Below, in pieces: positions 1 through 12,600 of a stretch of DNA of 64,000 bases (positions within the stretch are counted from its first letter, which is position 1; every line of letters starts with the position of its first letter). Source of the DNA: Symsagittifera roscoffensis (taxonomy: Eukaryota > Xenacoelomorpha > Acoela > Convolutidae); NCBI RefSeq assembly GCF_963678635.1, contig NC_087068.1:35847436-35911435 (forward strand). The letters run 5' to 3'. Position numbers and translations under genes: made by a program. The notes beneath the pieces were generated by a model that saw nothing but the letters and a program-made list of their open reading frames with translations, was not told the DNA's origin and did no database searches.

Positions 1-208
1 AAAACGGCATTTTTGAATTGTTTTTTATATCAAAGCTTCGCCTGCGACGCAAAAAAGTATGTCAAAATAGGGTCTTAATACTGATCTGGGAGCGCTTGGA
101 AAATCAATTTGGTCGGCCTAAAAAAAGGTAGACAAAATTTTCGAAAATTTTTTGAAAATCCACCCCCCCCCCCCCTCTCTCGAAAAATCCTAATTCCGCT
201 TCTGACGA
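1..208. repeat. Copy of a GC-cored interspersed repeat (hAT-like end)
   Basis: Resembles 28640-28962: both contain a short 'cctgcg(a/g)cgca' core, 'gggtctt..tactg..ttgggagcgc/gagctc', a run of C residues, and an end near 'aatcctaattccgcttctg' versus 'aatcctagatccgcccctg'. CAGGGGCGGAT ends are common in non-autonomous hAT elements. The left end is cut by the window. Confidence 0.5.
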
Positions 209-333
209 GAAAATAAAATTTTATTTTATTCGAACCCAAGCATGTTTGCTTGGTATTTTTTGTCTGAAAAAAGAGTTGAAATGCAAATGATTATCATGAT
301 TGACATAGTTATTTGATAAGTTTGAGAACTCAC

Positions 334-604
334 ATGGGTAGAAAATGAGGATGCTTCTCAGAGCTGCAAATTCCATCACATTGAGAGCCTGTGTGTTCAG
401 CTCCTCAAACACCAACAAGCAAGTGCGAACCAAAAGGTCAACAGACGAACTGTCCTCATTTCTTCTGGAAGAATCTGCTCCCTTTTCCACTTTGTTCACA
501 AGCAGTAGTTGTTGGTGGAGCCAGTGGAGTAGTTGTTTCTCCATGTTCAACTGACTGGCAGTGATGATAGCCAGACTGAGCAGACTCCCATTAACCAACT
601 TGGT
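334..604 (-). CDS. NR2E3: Nuclear receptor exon 6: middle of ligand-binding domain
   Basis: Acceptor TTTTTCTTAG|ACCAAG and donor CCAT|GTGAGT, phase 0 in and 1 out. The C-terminal half, [14 protein letters not shown] then [18 protein letters not shown], resembles NR2E helices 7-8, where the family has TEFACLKxIVxF. The first half stands where helices 4-5 should be but lacks the usual W-x-E-L-F motif. Remaining LBD helices must lie to the left of the window. Confidence 0.75.
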
Positions 605-3600
605 CTAAGAAAAACTCAGATGTGATGAACAAAACACGAATGACCGATTGCTGTGCAAATGGTTCGAAGATATGAGGCCACCCACAATCATAACCGTAAG
701 CATTACAAAAAGTAATAATAAAATAATTTGTTACCAGGCTCACTAGTTTGTAATTATAGTATAAAATACTGGTAAAACCTTTATCCCAAAATGAAGCCTG
801 AGAGAACGTCTTTCGATCAAATGGTCCGTTTTCAAACGTCTCTGAGCGGAAAAGAATTTTCAATTTAAGTAATGAAGAAAAAGTAGTATATATACAATCA
901 AAAATTATTTTACACTGTTGATAAAGCAAATAATTCTTGAAGTTGAAACAAAGAAAACCAAGATTTTTATTTTTTTATCAAAATTTCAAAAAAAATTGTT
1001 TTTGTTAAATAATTAAAATTAAACAAGTGTTGATTTTTTTTCGAAAAAGAAAATGTTGACTAGTTTGTCTTCCCTTTGTCAATTTGTTTCAACTTTTTTC
1101 GGTTTGTCGATGGTAAAATTGTTGTCGACTTTTTTTCTACGTGAATTGAATGAATTGTCCCACATCTCCAATAGACCCATCCTAAGAAACCTATTTTACG
1201 AAATTATTAATACCATTATTAGCTTTGCTGCAACTTTCCGCGAGTTATCTTGCGAGTTTGGGCGGCTAAAATCCTGGCACAAATAAAGAATTGTGTTTGC
1301 ACATTAATCATAGTATTCGCAATCACAGCGGTCACGGCATGATTCGCGGAACTTGACCTGGGAAAGAAAAATATGCTTTCAGTAGTTAATTTGTTTACAA
1401 GAGAAACTAGGGGCCCAGCTAAATCTGGCGACATCGGTTTAATAAATTCAGGATCAAATTTCACTAGTTGGACTTTACCCAAAACCTCAGTGGTTTCTCT
1501 TATAAAAGAAGCGATAATAGCCGCTTACTTAGAGAAGATGATTACTACCCATTCTTTCAACTGAACTCAATGTCAAATTTGCCAAATAGTTGTTTTCAAA
1601 AAATTAAAGATTTGCCAAAAAATCTTAAGCATTTTTAAAAATAGGCTTTGACTTTTCCGAATACTAAATATTTTGTTACCAGGCTCACTAGTTTGTAATT
1701 ATAGTATAAAATACTGGTAAAACCTTTATCCCAAAATGAAGCCTGAGAGAACGTCTTTCGATCAAATGGTCCGTTTTCAAACGTCTCTGAGCGGAAAAGA
1801 ATTTTCAATTTAAGTAATGAAGAAAAAGTAGTATATATACAATCAAAAATTATTTTACACTGTTGATAAAGCAAATAATTCTTGAAGTTGAAACAAAGAA
1901 AACCAAGATTTTTATTTTTTAATCAAAATTTCAAAAAAAATTGTTTTTGTTAAATAATTAAAATTAAACAAGTGTTGATTTTTTTTCGAAAAAGAAAATG
2001 TTGACTAGTTTGTCTTCCCTTTGTCAATTTGTTTCAACTTTTTTCGGTTTGTTGATGGTAAAATTGTTGTCGACTTTTTTTCTACGTGAATTGAATGAAT
2101 TGTCCCACATCTCCAATAGACCCATCCTAAGAAACCTATTTTACGAAATTATTAATACCATTATTAGCTTTGCTGCAACTTTCCGCGAGTTATCTTGCGA
2201 GTTTGGGCGGCTAAAATCCTGGCACAAATAAGGAATTGTGTTTGCACATTAATCATAGTATTCGCCATCACAGCGGTCACGGCATGATTCGCGGAACTTT
2301 CTGGGCCTACTGTTTTTGCAGATAGTTTTCTCGGAAGCAATTGTTTCAACTAAATCCTTGATAACAGCTCTGAGGGATCGTTTCCGAGAAAAGACAAAAA
2401 GTTTCAAAAAATCCTCAAAACATCTGAAAATTGTCTTTTCCGAGAGCTTTAACTTCTTGTCTTAAAAAATTGGTCGCAGCTGCGCCACAAAAGAAAATTT
2501 TCAAAAATGTTTCTTTCGAATTAATTGCATGTTTCAAAATTCAGAGTGCGTTTTTTGAGTCAAGACAAACAATTTCTAAAAACAGTCAAAACATCATAAT
2601 TTGACTCTTTCTGAAGCAATAAATTTTATGCTAGAAAGTTTGCCTAGCTGCTTTTGCAGTTATCTTCTGACAATATGGTCTTTTGATTGATACCAAAGTG
2701 TGAAGTTTTCATATTTGGGAGGCTAATCGTCGAGAAAAGTGAAAAAATTTCAAAACATGGACAACGAATCAAAAGTTCTTTTCTGAGAGCCATAAAAACT
2801 TGGGCGCAGCCGCTGATGCAAAGAAGCTTTGCACAAACCGTTTTGTTGATGATTGAAATCAAAACTTTGGGTAACTTCCCAAATGGCATAATTCCCAAAT
2901 AGCATAAAAATGAAACTTTTCCCAAATGGCATAAATTCTAAGTTTTCATTGTAAGTCAAACGTTTTCTATCAGTTTCATATTCTTTATTTTGCCAGATAC
3001 CAAAACATGTGAAGAACATATGGAATTAATTGCTTCCAAACGAATGTTAAGCGACAAATTTGCCGGAAAATTTGACCACAAGAAGCTAATCAATAACCGA
3101 AAGCTTATGCTTTTTGCTTTTGATTAAAAAGTTCTGCAATTTTTTCAAGATAAAAAGTTAATCGACATTTTAATTGATATTTTGACAAAATTTCATAAAT
3201 TGCTTATCAAAAATTTGTTCTCGATTGAATGAAACTTATGCCATTTTTATGTAATTTGGGAACTATGCCATTTGAGATGTAATCAAACTTTGGATATATG
3301 CGAGAGTATTATTTAAACAGCCAACTGACAGTTGGAAAAAAATGATCGCAAACAAACAGAAAACAAAACTCTCATTTTTTAAAATAAATTTACTCTAAAT
3401 TGAGAAAACTAGATAAAAATTGAATTTATACTTACGTTGAGAATCAAAATAATAAAATCCTCATTCAAAATTAGAAGTCGATTATATTTCTTGTGAAGTT
3501 TACTTTTTGCTGTTGAAAAAGGAGTTGCCTTCCTTTAAACAAGGAAAAACAAGGAACCTAGAATAATCAAACTTAAAACAGCGACAATCAAAATTGATTT

Positions 3601-6600
3601 TTTCTTTACCTGAAAAAAAATCACAAAATTTTATATGAGCTCATTTCGTTCATTTATTTTTTAAAAAGTCAAAGTTATACAAACAAAGGTTCAACAAATC
3701 AAAATTTTGATTTTCTAGAGCCATTATTGTTTGTGTTTAACAGTTTGGACGGAGCCAGGAAGCTAATTTTCAAAAAATTTAAGCAGTTGTGCGTAGTTTG
3801 AAGATCTGAAAATTGGTTTTAGAGACGTAGTTTTTTGAGAAAAACCAAAATTTTGGGAAACTTTTTTAAAAAATCAAAATTAAAAGATAAAAAAAAGTCA
3901 TCCACTCTTTTTCACAATACATGGACTAGCTGCTATAATTTCTTACTATTTATTTCGTTTTATTACATTTTTTTGAAAGTTCGGGCAATGGTTTTTTAAT
4001 GTTTCCCATAACTTTTGGTTTTTCTCAAAAATACGTTACGGGTCCCTATTTTCAAATTTTAGGGCCATTTTAGGGCCATATACACAAATTAGCTAAAATT
4101 GACTACGTTTTGACAATGCCGAACTACATTTTGAGAATTGAAGTTCAAGTAGGTGCGGGGAAAGTCGTTTAAATTTTTTTATTTTTTACTAGAGTATCCA
4201 AAATTTGGCTCTTTTCCAGTTTCTCCCCCCCCCCCCTGATATTTTTTGAAATTCAATAAATGAAAGTCTATTTAAAATAACTTTTTATGAAAAAAAAAAC
4301 TGCGTTAAAACGTGTCAGCGTGAACAGGTGAATAAATTTGCACCGCATTTTTAACATGCAAAATGCCGTGTGAACAATTTTTGAACAGTTGTATTTTGTA
4401 ATTTTTTGAGAGGGGGGTGGGAAACTGGAGAAGAGCCCAAAATTGTTACCAGCAATTACTGCTTTTCCACCCTACCATCCTGCCTTACAATTTCATTTTT
4501 GAGAAACATAATAACAGGCAAAAACAACTTCGAAAAGAGATTTTATGAAAAGTGGGGGTATGGGGAGGGGAAACAGCAGCAATTACGCAATTACAAAGAT
4601 ATGTGTTTTCCTATTGTCCGATTCCTACTGCATGCATTTTAGGTGTACAGTGTAACCATGAATTTTACGGTAACAACAAATTTGAGGACATAATATGATT
4701 GTAATTTTGTTTGCAGCCACGTGACAATTGGACAACGTGGACAAACGTTAGAAACATAGAAAATGGGAGAACGTTAGAAGAGCCTTTTTTTCCCTCTCAT
4801 TTTCTCCCCGCCCTCACTTCACATGAAAACTTTTTTTTTGGTTTTATAAGTTTAGGTTTAAAACCAAATATAGGTAGATTAGCCAGGTTTTTTCCATTAC
4901 ATACCCCCTCGCCCCGCTAACAAATAAAGTTTTCGCCCTTTCAAACAAAGAAAATTGGAGGAAATATAAATGAGAAGAGCCTATAATGGGAAATACCCGA
5001 ACATCTTTTTTTAGATGTCAATTTCGAAAACAATTAGGTATTTTGAACAAAAAATAAACAAGAAAAAATTCACATGTGGGGTAAAAACGGAAAAAAGAGC
5101 CTGAAACAGCAAAAATTATCTCTGCAACAACAACCCGGGCTATTATTGTTTAAATTTAGTTTCGCACGTGCTTATTGAGTGACGATGACTTCAAATTGTG
5201 TGTAACTTTTGACTTTTGAATCAAGCTAGGTTCCCGCTTCAGATTTGATTTGATGCTCGTCATAACCAAGTGGTAACCAAAACCAAACGCAAACAAATTT
5301 TCAATCAAAAAACAAAACCAAACAAACGGATAAAAAACAAAACTTGAGTGTTCCAACAAAACCCAAAAGGCAACCAAAAAATATTGAATAAAACCGTTCT
5401 GAAATCATACACAGTACACCGCCGTGAGGCATTGGACGCCCAGATCCTAAACATCTGGGTTAGCTTGTCTGAGTAAAAATTCACCAATCACAAAGACTAG
5501 TTGCGGAACCAACATTAGTGGAGAAAGACGAGCGAAGAAAACGGATTGGACTTGATAGAGGATGAGCTGCTACCGATACTGCTACCGTCCCTGGTACTAC
5601 TACAGTTCGTGCTACTACCCCTGGAGCTACTGCTACAGACCATACTCCTACTACCACTCCCACTGTGGCTCACATCATGGACACTGTGGCACCTCCCACT
5701 GCGGAACATCACACTGCGGAACATCACACTGTCACACACCTTCCTCATGTTGCGGCACATGTCACAAGTAATCTTTTGGATTAAGTCAACCCCACAACCC
5801 GTTATGAGCACGTTTTGGCTGATTCAATTGAAACAGAAAAACCAGTTTTCAATAAAAGCTTCAAAATTGAGCTTTTTCTACTTGTTTTTTGAATTCTATG
5901 CAGCCTTCTGGAGATTCTCAAAAAATAAAAAACCTTTGCAAAATATTAACCGCATAGTCAGGATTTTACTCTGTGAAATGCACTTTTTTTCAGTGTCCAA
6001 TTTAGAAAAAATTCTCTTCAAATTTCAGCATTTTTTTTAAAATACCACGAGCAAATGATCAGAGCTACCCTATATAAAGATATCAAAAATTGGTTTCGAA
6101 GGCTTACAAAATGAATTCAATTCTGAATATGCCGAGTCTCTTCATCAATGCTAAATTTTGCAGCGAAGTGAACTCCTTTGCATTCAAACTAGTGCAGACG
6201 AGGAAAACTGGCATTTATAAATCTGGATTAAATTGGGAAGTCTTTGAAACCAAATTTTGATAATTACATGGGTGGCAGCTTCGATCATTTTTGCTCTTGG
6301 TCTATGATTTTTTTTGCTGAAATTTGAAGAAAATGTCGTCAAAAATGGACCTTGAAAAAAGCCAATCTTGAGGGCCAAAAAAATTAACATGCTTAGTTTT
6401 GACCACTAGTAAAGGCAAATTACAATTTTCAGGTAAAACTAATATAGTAGTTACCAATGTATTTTGTTTTATAATGTTTTTTTGTTTTTTGTTTGTATTT
6501 TCTTAAGTTGCATTACTTTTTTTCTCAAGCTTAATATTTTGATAAATCAACTAAAGTGAACAAATGTTTTTATACTTCGCCTTGTCATTTCACCAATTCA

Positions 6601-9600
6601 GCCAGAATAGTTTGTAAAATAACTATACAATTAGCAAAATTGACTTGTGGCTAGGGTTCAATCAGGGTGGGGGTATACCTATCCAAGGTCTTTTCGTCTC
6701 TTCGTCCCTTTACATGTCACTGTTCACAATTATTCAAACGTCAGTTTGCAAGTTGGATTTTTTAAAAATTAGTTCACTTTGTGTTCAAATAGTATGAATC
6801 AAACATCAGATTCCTCATCCAATAAGTGTTTTGGTGTACGAATGTACAAGTTTCGATGCATTGGGGATGATTTTTACAAAAAAAAAATTCAAATTTTAGA
6901 AAAAAAAATTCATTTTTTTCTTACATTTAATTTTTTAATGTTATTACTGCTCCATCAAACCTTAAAAGGCAGTCAAAACAATAAGGGGTTCGCCCTAATA
7001 CGAGTAGTCTTGTTCAGATTTAAAAACAAAATGTTTCTGGATTTTAAATACGGTTCAGTTTAAAAGTCAGTTTAGACAACTTTCTTTCTTGTAAAGTTTT
7101 ACAATAATAGTTTTTGTTCCCATCGAAATACTACACAATAGTAGACGCACTAAACCTGCTCTGATTTTATTATTTTTGTTCCGAGTTTGGATACGACAGT
7201 AACGGAATATTTGTGGTCGGAGTGGGTTTTTTTTCTTCAGACAAGTTTCGACTTTTTAACTAGCCATTTTTGACGGAATTTTCTTATATCACTCGAAAGG
7301 TATTGTTGTCCTGAGCTCAAATTTGAAAAGATATTTCACCTGTGATCATTTTTCGTAAAGTTTTGGGGGTTTAAAGATTGCCATTTTGGCCAATTTGGGA
7401 CAATTAACGCGCGATATATTTCGCGCTATTAACGCGTGAGCGGAGATTTAATCCGTCTATTCCCTGACTGTGAAAACCTTTTGTTCGTAATTTTTTTGTT
7501 CACTTTTCCCGATTGTTACAGTTTTTTTGCATGCGGATTAAATATGACACGCCGATTGTGCATGGCAACTGGTGAATGCCGATTATGCATGTGGACTAAT
7601 GAAAACATATTTGGTCTTCATACTTAACCTTGTAAATCTCACCGTTTCACCAGAAAATTGATGCTTATCTGAGATGGGGAAAAGGAAAAAAAACCGAGAC
7701 AATTTGTCTAAATGAAGACTTTTTTTTCGCAAACCGGTATTTGAAAAATTGATTTCATAATAATTATGAAGTTTGGCGCAACTTAGTTGTGCCAGCCAGA
7801 ACAGGATGTCGTAAATTAGTACGGCTCTTTTCATTTCCCCCACTTTTCAAGTTTTCTCTTTTTTAATAGTTCTATGTATTATTATGGGTAAATGCGTATT
7901 GTTACGATATGAGGTTTGAACGAAAAAAAAACGGTTAATAATTGTTAGTTTGTTTAACATATGCCATGTTTCATTATGACAACGCTAAAATAGTTTCCCA
8001 AAATAAATTCAAATGAGTGGCGGGATGGTGGGGAAACAGCCAATTTTAATGCATAAAAATGAAATTTGCGTGTGGAGGGGGAAATGGAAAGCAAAGCGTT
8101 GTTTTTTCTTATGGTAATGTACACAATTGTCATGGACTCGAAATAATTCCACATGTCGTTTCTATAGGTCTGTCTGTGTATGCCCCACTTATAGACCCTA
8201 CGTGTGCTGGCTGACCCGAAGACCATGCTCGTCATGCTACTGCAACTCGTGTTGCTCTTACCGTTCTGGTTGCCATACGGGTTCCTCGTGTAGACCGTGT
8301 TCCCGGTAACAGTTCATTAGTTTCAGTGCACAACAGGAAAACAAGAAAAGACGGGGAAACAACTGATACAACTACTATGCTTGAATTTTTTGTACTTCCA
8401 TACCAACTTAATTGGAAACTGTTAAAAAGTCCAACGTTTTTTAAAGTTACATATACTCATTGCAAAATCTTGTACGATAGACATTTTAGGACTTCTCCAA
8501 ACTTCTGATTGTTACGACATTGGGCAAATACGAACAATTTCAAACTTCTCTACTGGGCGTTTCAGATAAACAGTACTAAATGTAAAAAAGAACATCTTTG
8601 CAACTATTTGGGCTATAATGCTACAAAACTTGGTCTTTTTCACACCCCCCTTTTTCACCAGAATAACTCTTTTAAAAGTGTAGTGGAAAGATTTGCTTTT
8701 CATACTTTACATTGTATCTTTACAAATTCAGCCATAGTTACACGAAAAAAAAAAGGGTAAAAATGAAAATTTGAAGGGGGATTTAGTGTTATTTTTTTAA
8801 TAAGAAATCTATAGATTATTTTGAAATTATGCAAGCAGGGTTATTAAGAGTCGGTGAACGTAATTCAGACTCTTATAAAAGTAATAATAATTTTTTTAAG
8901 AACCGATAAACGTAGTTCAGGCTTTTATATAGGTCGCGATGATTTTTTCTTCGATTATTTTTCAGGAAAATCTAAAAATTTGTTCAGGCTCTAATTTACT
9001 TTTTCATAGTTTGACTTTTGATTTTTTTGTAAGTTCAGCATATTGCCTTTGTAAAAAAGAAGGCAAACTTCACTATCGAACAGAACAAATGTAAAGGTCA
9101 CGAAGAACTTGATCAACTTGTAAGTTCGAATTTTGAGTTAATTGGTCAGATTTCTCTGCGAAACAGAAAATTTAATTATCGATCCAGTTTTCTCAAATCG
9201 GATAAATTTTATCAAAAAATTTTGAATCTTAAATTGTTCTAGAAATTTAGAGCTCTAAGTCCATCTATTTTTTTTTCTTTGAAATCTAAAGTTGAGATTT
9301 TTTCAAAAAAAAAAATCAGCATTGTTTTTTCTGTTTAGTTTCGACCATTAACTCTTTTCCAACTGTCCGTTGGCTATATTTATGTTTCTTCAGGAAAAAT
9401 TTTAAAGTGCTCCACATTCTAATACATTTGGTTTTATTACAAAACCTTGAAAAATCAATGGTTCTTGCAAATACGTGGTCTCTCAAATACTGGTCTCTTC
9501 TGCCATACAGGAGCTTGAAAAATTAAGAAATTGATCGAAAAAGACTATGAAAATTGTTGTCAAAAGTGTGGCAGCGATGTCTGTCAAATGGGCATCTCTA

Positions 9601-12600
9601 AAATTGTCTCAAGTAAACATCTGAATCATGACATCCCAATACCCAAGTACATGTCTTCCAAACCCCTTGGAAAACTTTACGCAAGAATATAAGCAAAGTT
9701 TGCTATACCATTAAACTCTTTACCAGTAGCAATTAGCAACATTTAAATACTTGAACAAATCAGCAGTGAAAAAATAAAACCGCTTAATAAGACGAATATA
9801 ATTATTAATCGGATTTATCGGAACACCTTAACAAGATATCTGAAGCTAATTGACTCTATTCAGCAAAATTTTGACAAAAAAAAATATAAAATTTACCACT
9901 AGACTTGCAAAACTAGATGAAAAATCCCAATAACGTCAATAAAATATGGTCTTGGAAATTTTTTTTTGAACTGCATAAATTATAACGAATTACATTACAA
10001 AAAATGAAAAATCAGTACAACATGAAAATTTTTAAAATTTGTTTAACCTAATTTTTTTTCCGAGCTTAAACTCAGAATTCTTTGCGAACGTAGTCAAATT
10101 AAATCTCCATAGTTTTTTGGCGCCAGAATAAGATTTTGCGAAAAATTTCATTGTTGGTTATCTTGCAAGTTCTTGCAGGAATCTTGCAAGATCTTGCAAG
10201 ATAACCTCACTCCTGCAAGATAACCTCACTCCTGCAACCTCACTCCTGCAAGATAACCCTATTTTGCCCGAATCTTGCAAGATCTTGCTAGATAACCCTG
10301 CTTGATTGACTATGGTTTGGCTCAACTCCTGCTGTAAATTTTTGAGAATTTGTAAACTTATGGGTTAATAGATAATTCATATAATTGGCGGGAATGAATA
10401 TTTTTTTTTTATTAGAATTGCAAATTTGGTCGCTGATAACTTTGCAATCATCATTATTCGAAACAGTGATGCTCAACAAAATTATCGGTTGCTGTGTCAA
10501 TAGTACTAGTTATAGTTATAGATATTTTTGTCCATCACTTTTTTGAAAATTGCGGATTAAAAAAATTACGGAATTAGTTTTTTTATGCCTGTTGGGGGTC
10601 TTTATGTGTCTTCGTGTTTTTAACAGTTCGTTTACTAAGTAGTAGATCAAACAAAAAAAACAACTGTTTTTGATTTGATCCTCAAGATGTTATGAGAATG
10701 ATGTCGTTTTAATGTCATAACTAATATTTTAATATTGGTAGTCAAGTGTAAAAAAATTGTATCCAAATCACGGCTACAAAAATTTCTATGTGACTCATCT
10801 CACAACTTCCCATAACTATATTTTTGTCAAGAAATGCATCCGAACCTATAGTATTCCTCACCTCCAGTGAGACATTGCATCATACAGAATCAAGCTCACA
10901 GCGAACACTGAAATCAGTTTAGGTTAGCTTTTGAGTAAATTTTCTATCAAAATCTACATAGAAACGCGTAAGAGCTATTGGAACTGCCGAGAAAAATTTT
11001 GATAAGTAATCTCAAGTCTCAAGAAAAATGGCGCTTATCAATTGATTTTCATTTTTTTTCGTCATTGTATTTGATTAATGTTTCGCGTTTGATGTTAATT
11101 AAAATAAACCAAAATTTTGGTTTTCGTATGATTTAAACTATTGAAACTCGTTTTTGCAAACTCTCAATGAATCACGTTGTTTTTTCACCAAAAAAAAAAC
11201 AAAAAGCTAATTAATTCCAAATCTGAATTCTATCTAACCTCAAATTACAACTTACAGCTCATGTAAATTCTGTTTGGTCTGATTGATACATCTTTTAAAT
11301 CACGTTTAGTTTAGTTGTTAATTTACTTTTCTCCTTAATGCAGTTTTATCCAGACAAACTGATCAATAATTTTCTATTAAGATTTCCACAATGAGGATGT
11401 ACGTCAAAAATGAAATTTTTTTCTAAGGTAGAGTGAATTTTTCTCAACATGAGTTTGCTCAAATGTGGAACTATTTTCGGATGTATTTGATGCTTAAAAG
11501 TTTTTAAGTCCAAAACGAAATTTTTGGTGCAATTTGATGAACAATTATAGTACAATTTTTACTTTTCCAGATCGCGTGTTTATTTTCTATAAGTGTTTTG
11601 CTTATATTTTAGTTTAAAGTTCATTTCAAACTTATTTACTAAATGGAAAACAATATTGGTTCTACAACTCGAAAAAAGTTGAATGATTTTCAATTTCAAG
11701 AAAAAAATTTAAATTCAAAATATCTATTTATCATTAAATATCTAAATATCTACTTTATATTTACCAATTTATCAAGCCTTAAATTGATTTAAGCGTTCAT
11801 CAAAAAGTCTCAAAAATTTCCTTAACTTACAGAATTAGAAAACCATTACTTGATGCTATAATTTCAAATTGAAAAAAATATGTTACAAATTGAAAAACAT
11901 AAAGTAATAAACACATGAAAATTTGCAAAATAGATTCAGAAGAAGGTGGCAATGATGAACGATATTTTTCTAGAGGAAGGTACTTTCAAATTGAAATTTG
12001 CAAAACTAAGTTTAAATGAAAAAACAAGAAATGCTTCCTATGAACAACATTGTTCATTGTTGGAGAGAAAAAAATAAACTTTGATAAACATTTTCTTCTT
12101 TATTGACACCAGGAATTTTTAAAATATTATCTATAGGAAACGAAAATGAGTAGCACTTAAAAACTTGCAAACAGATTTCTTTGAATAAAAATAGTAATTA
12201 AGAACATTATTGCAAATAAAGGCATTTTTAGCGTTGGAAACTTGACTTTCGGCAATTTTTTTTTGAAGTCATCCAGTTTTTAAGATTAGAGCGACTGCAC
12301 CCGAGCCAAACAAAAATAAATTCTGATTGAAAATTTGCAAAAATAGTTCCAGATAACAAATTTATTAATTGACAAAATTTTTAGATTCAGCGGAACTTTT
12401 TGAGTTAAAATTATCAGTATGCGTTTGCTAAACCCTTGCTCAATGCATGAATAGTGATTGATATCTTTGAAAAATGGGTTTTCTGTAAAAGGAAAATTAT
12501 GCATGAAAAATCATCAAATTAATTTTTTTATTTCTGATTTTTTGGTTCATTGGCAAATATTTAATATTCTAGCTTGGTAATTCAAAACGAAAAGTAAAAA

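Noticed and set aside
591-929. 112-codon minus-strand ORF repeated at 1635-1874
   Set aside because: Repeated because the DNA is duplicated; composition is that of AT-rich intron and no splice or domain support exists.
5546-6040. 164-codon plus-strand ORF rich in Leu over the Cys/Tyr-rich exon
   Set aside because: It is the +2 frame shadow of the Cys-rich exon; the second exon at 8168 continues only the other frame, and the 3' half is ordinary AT-rich sequence.
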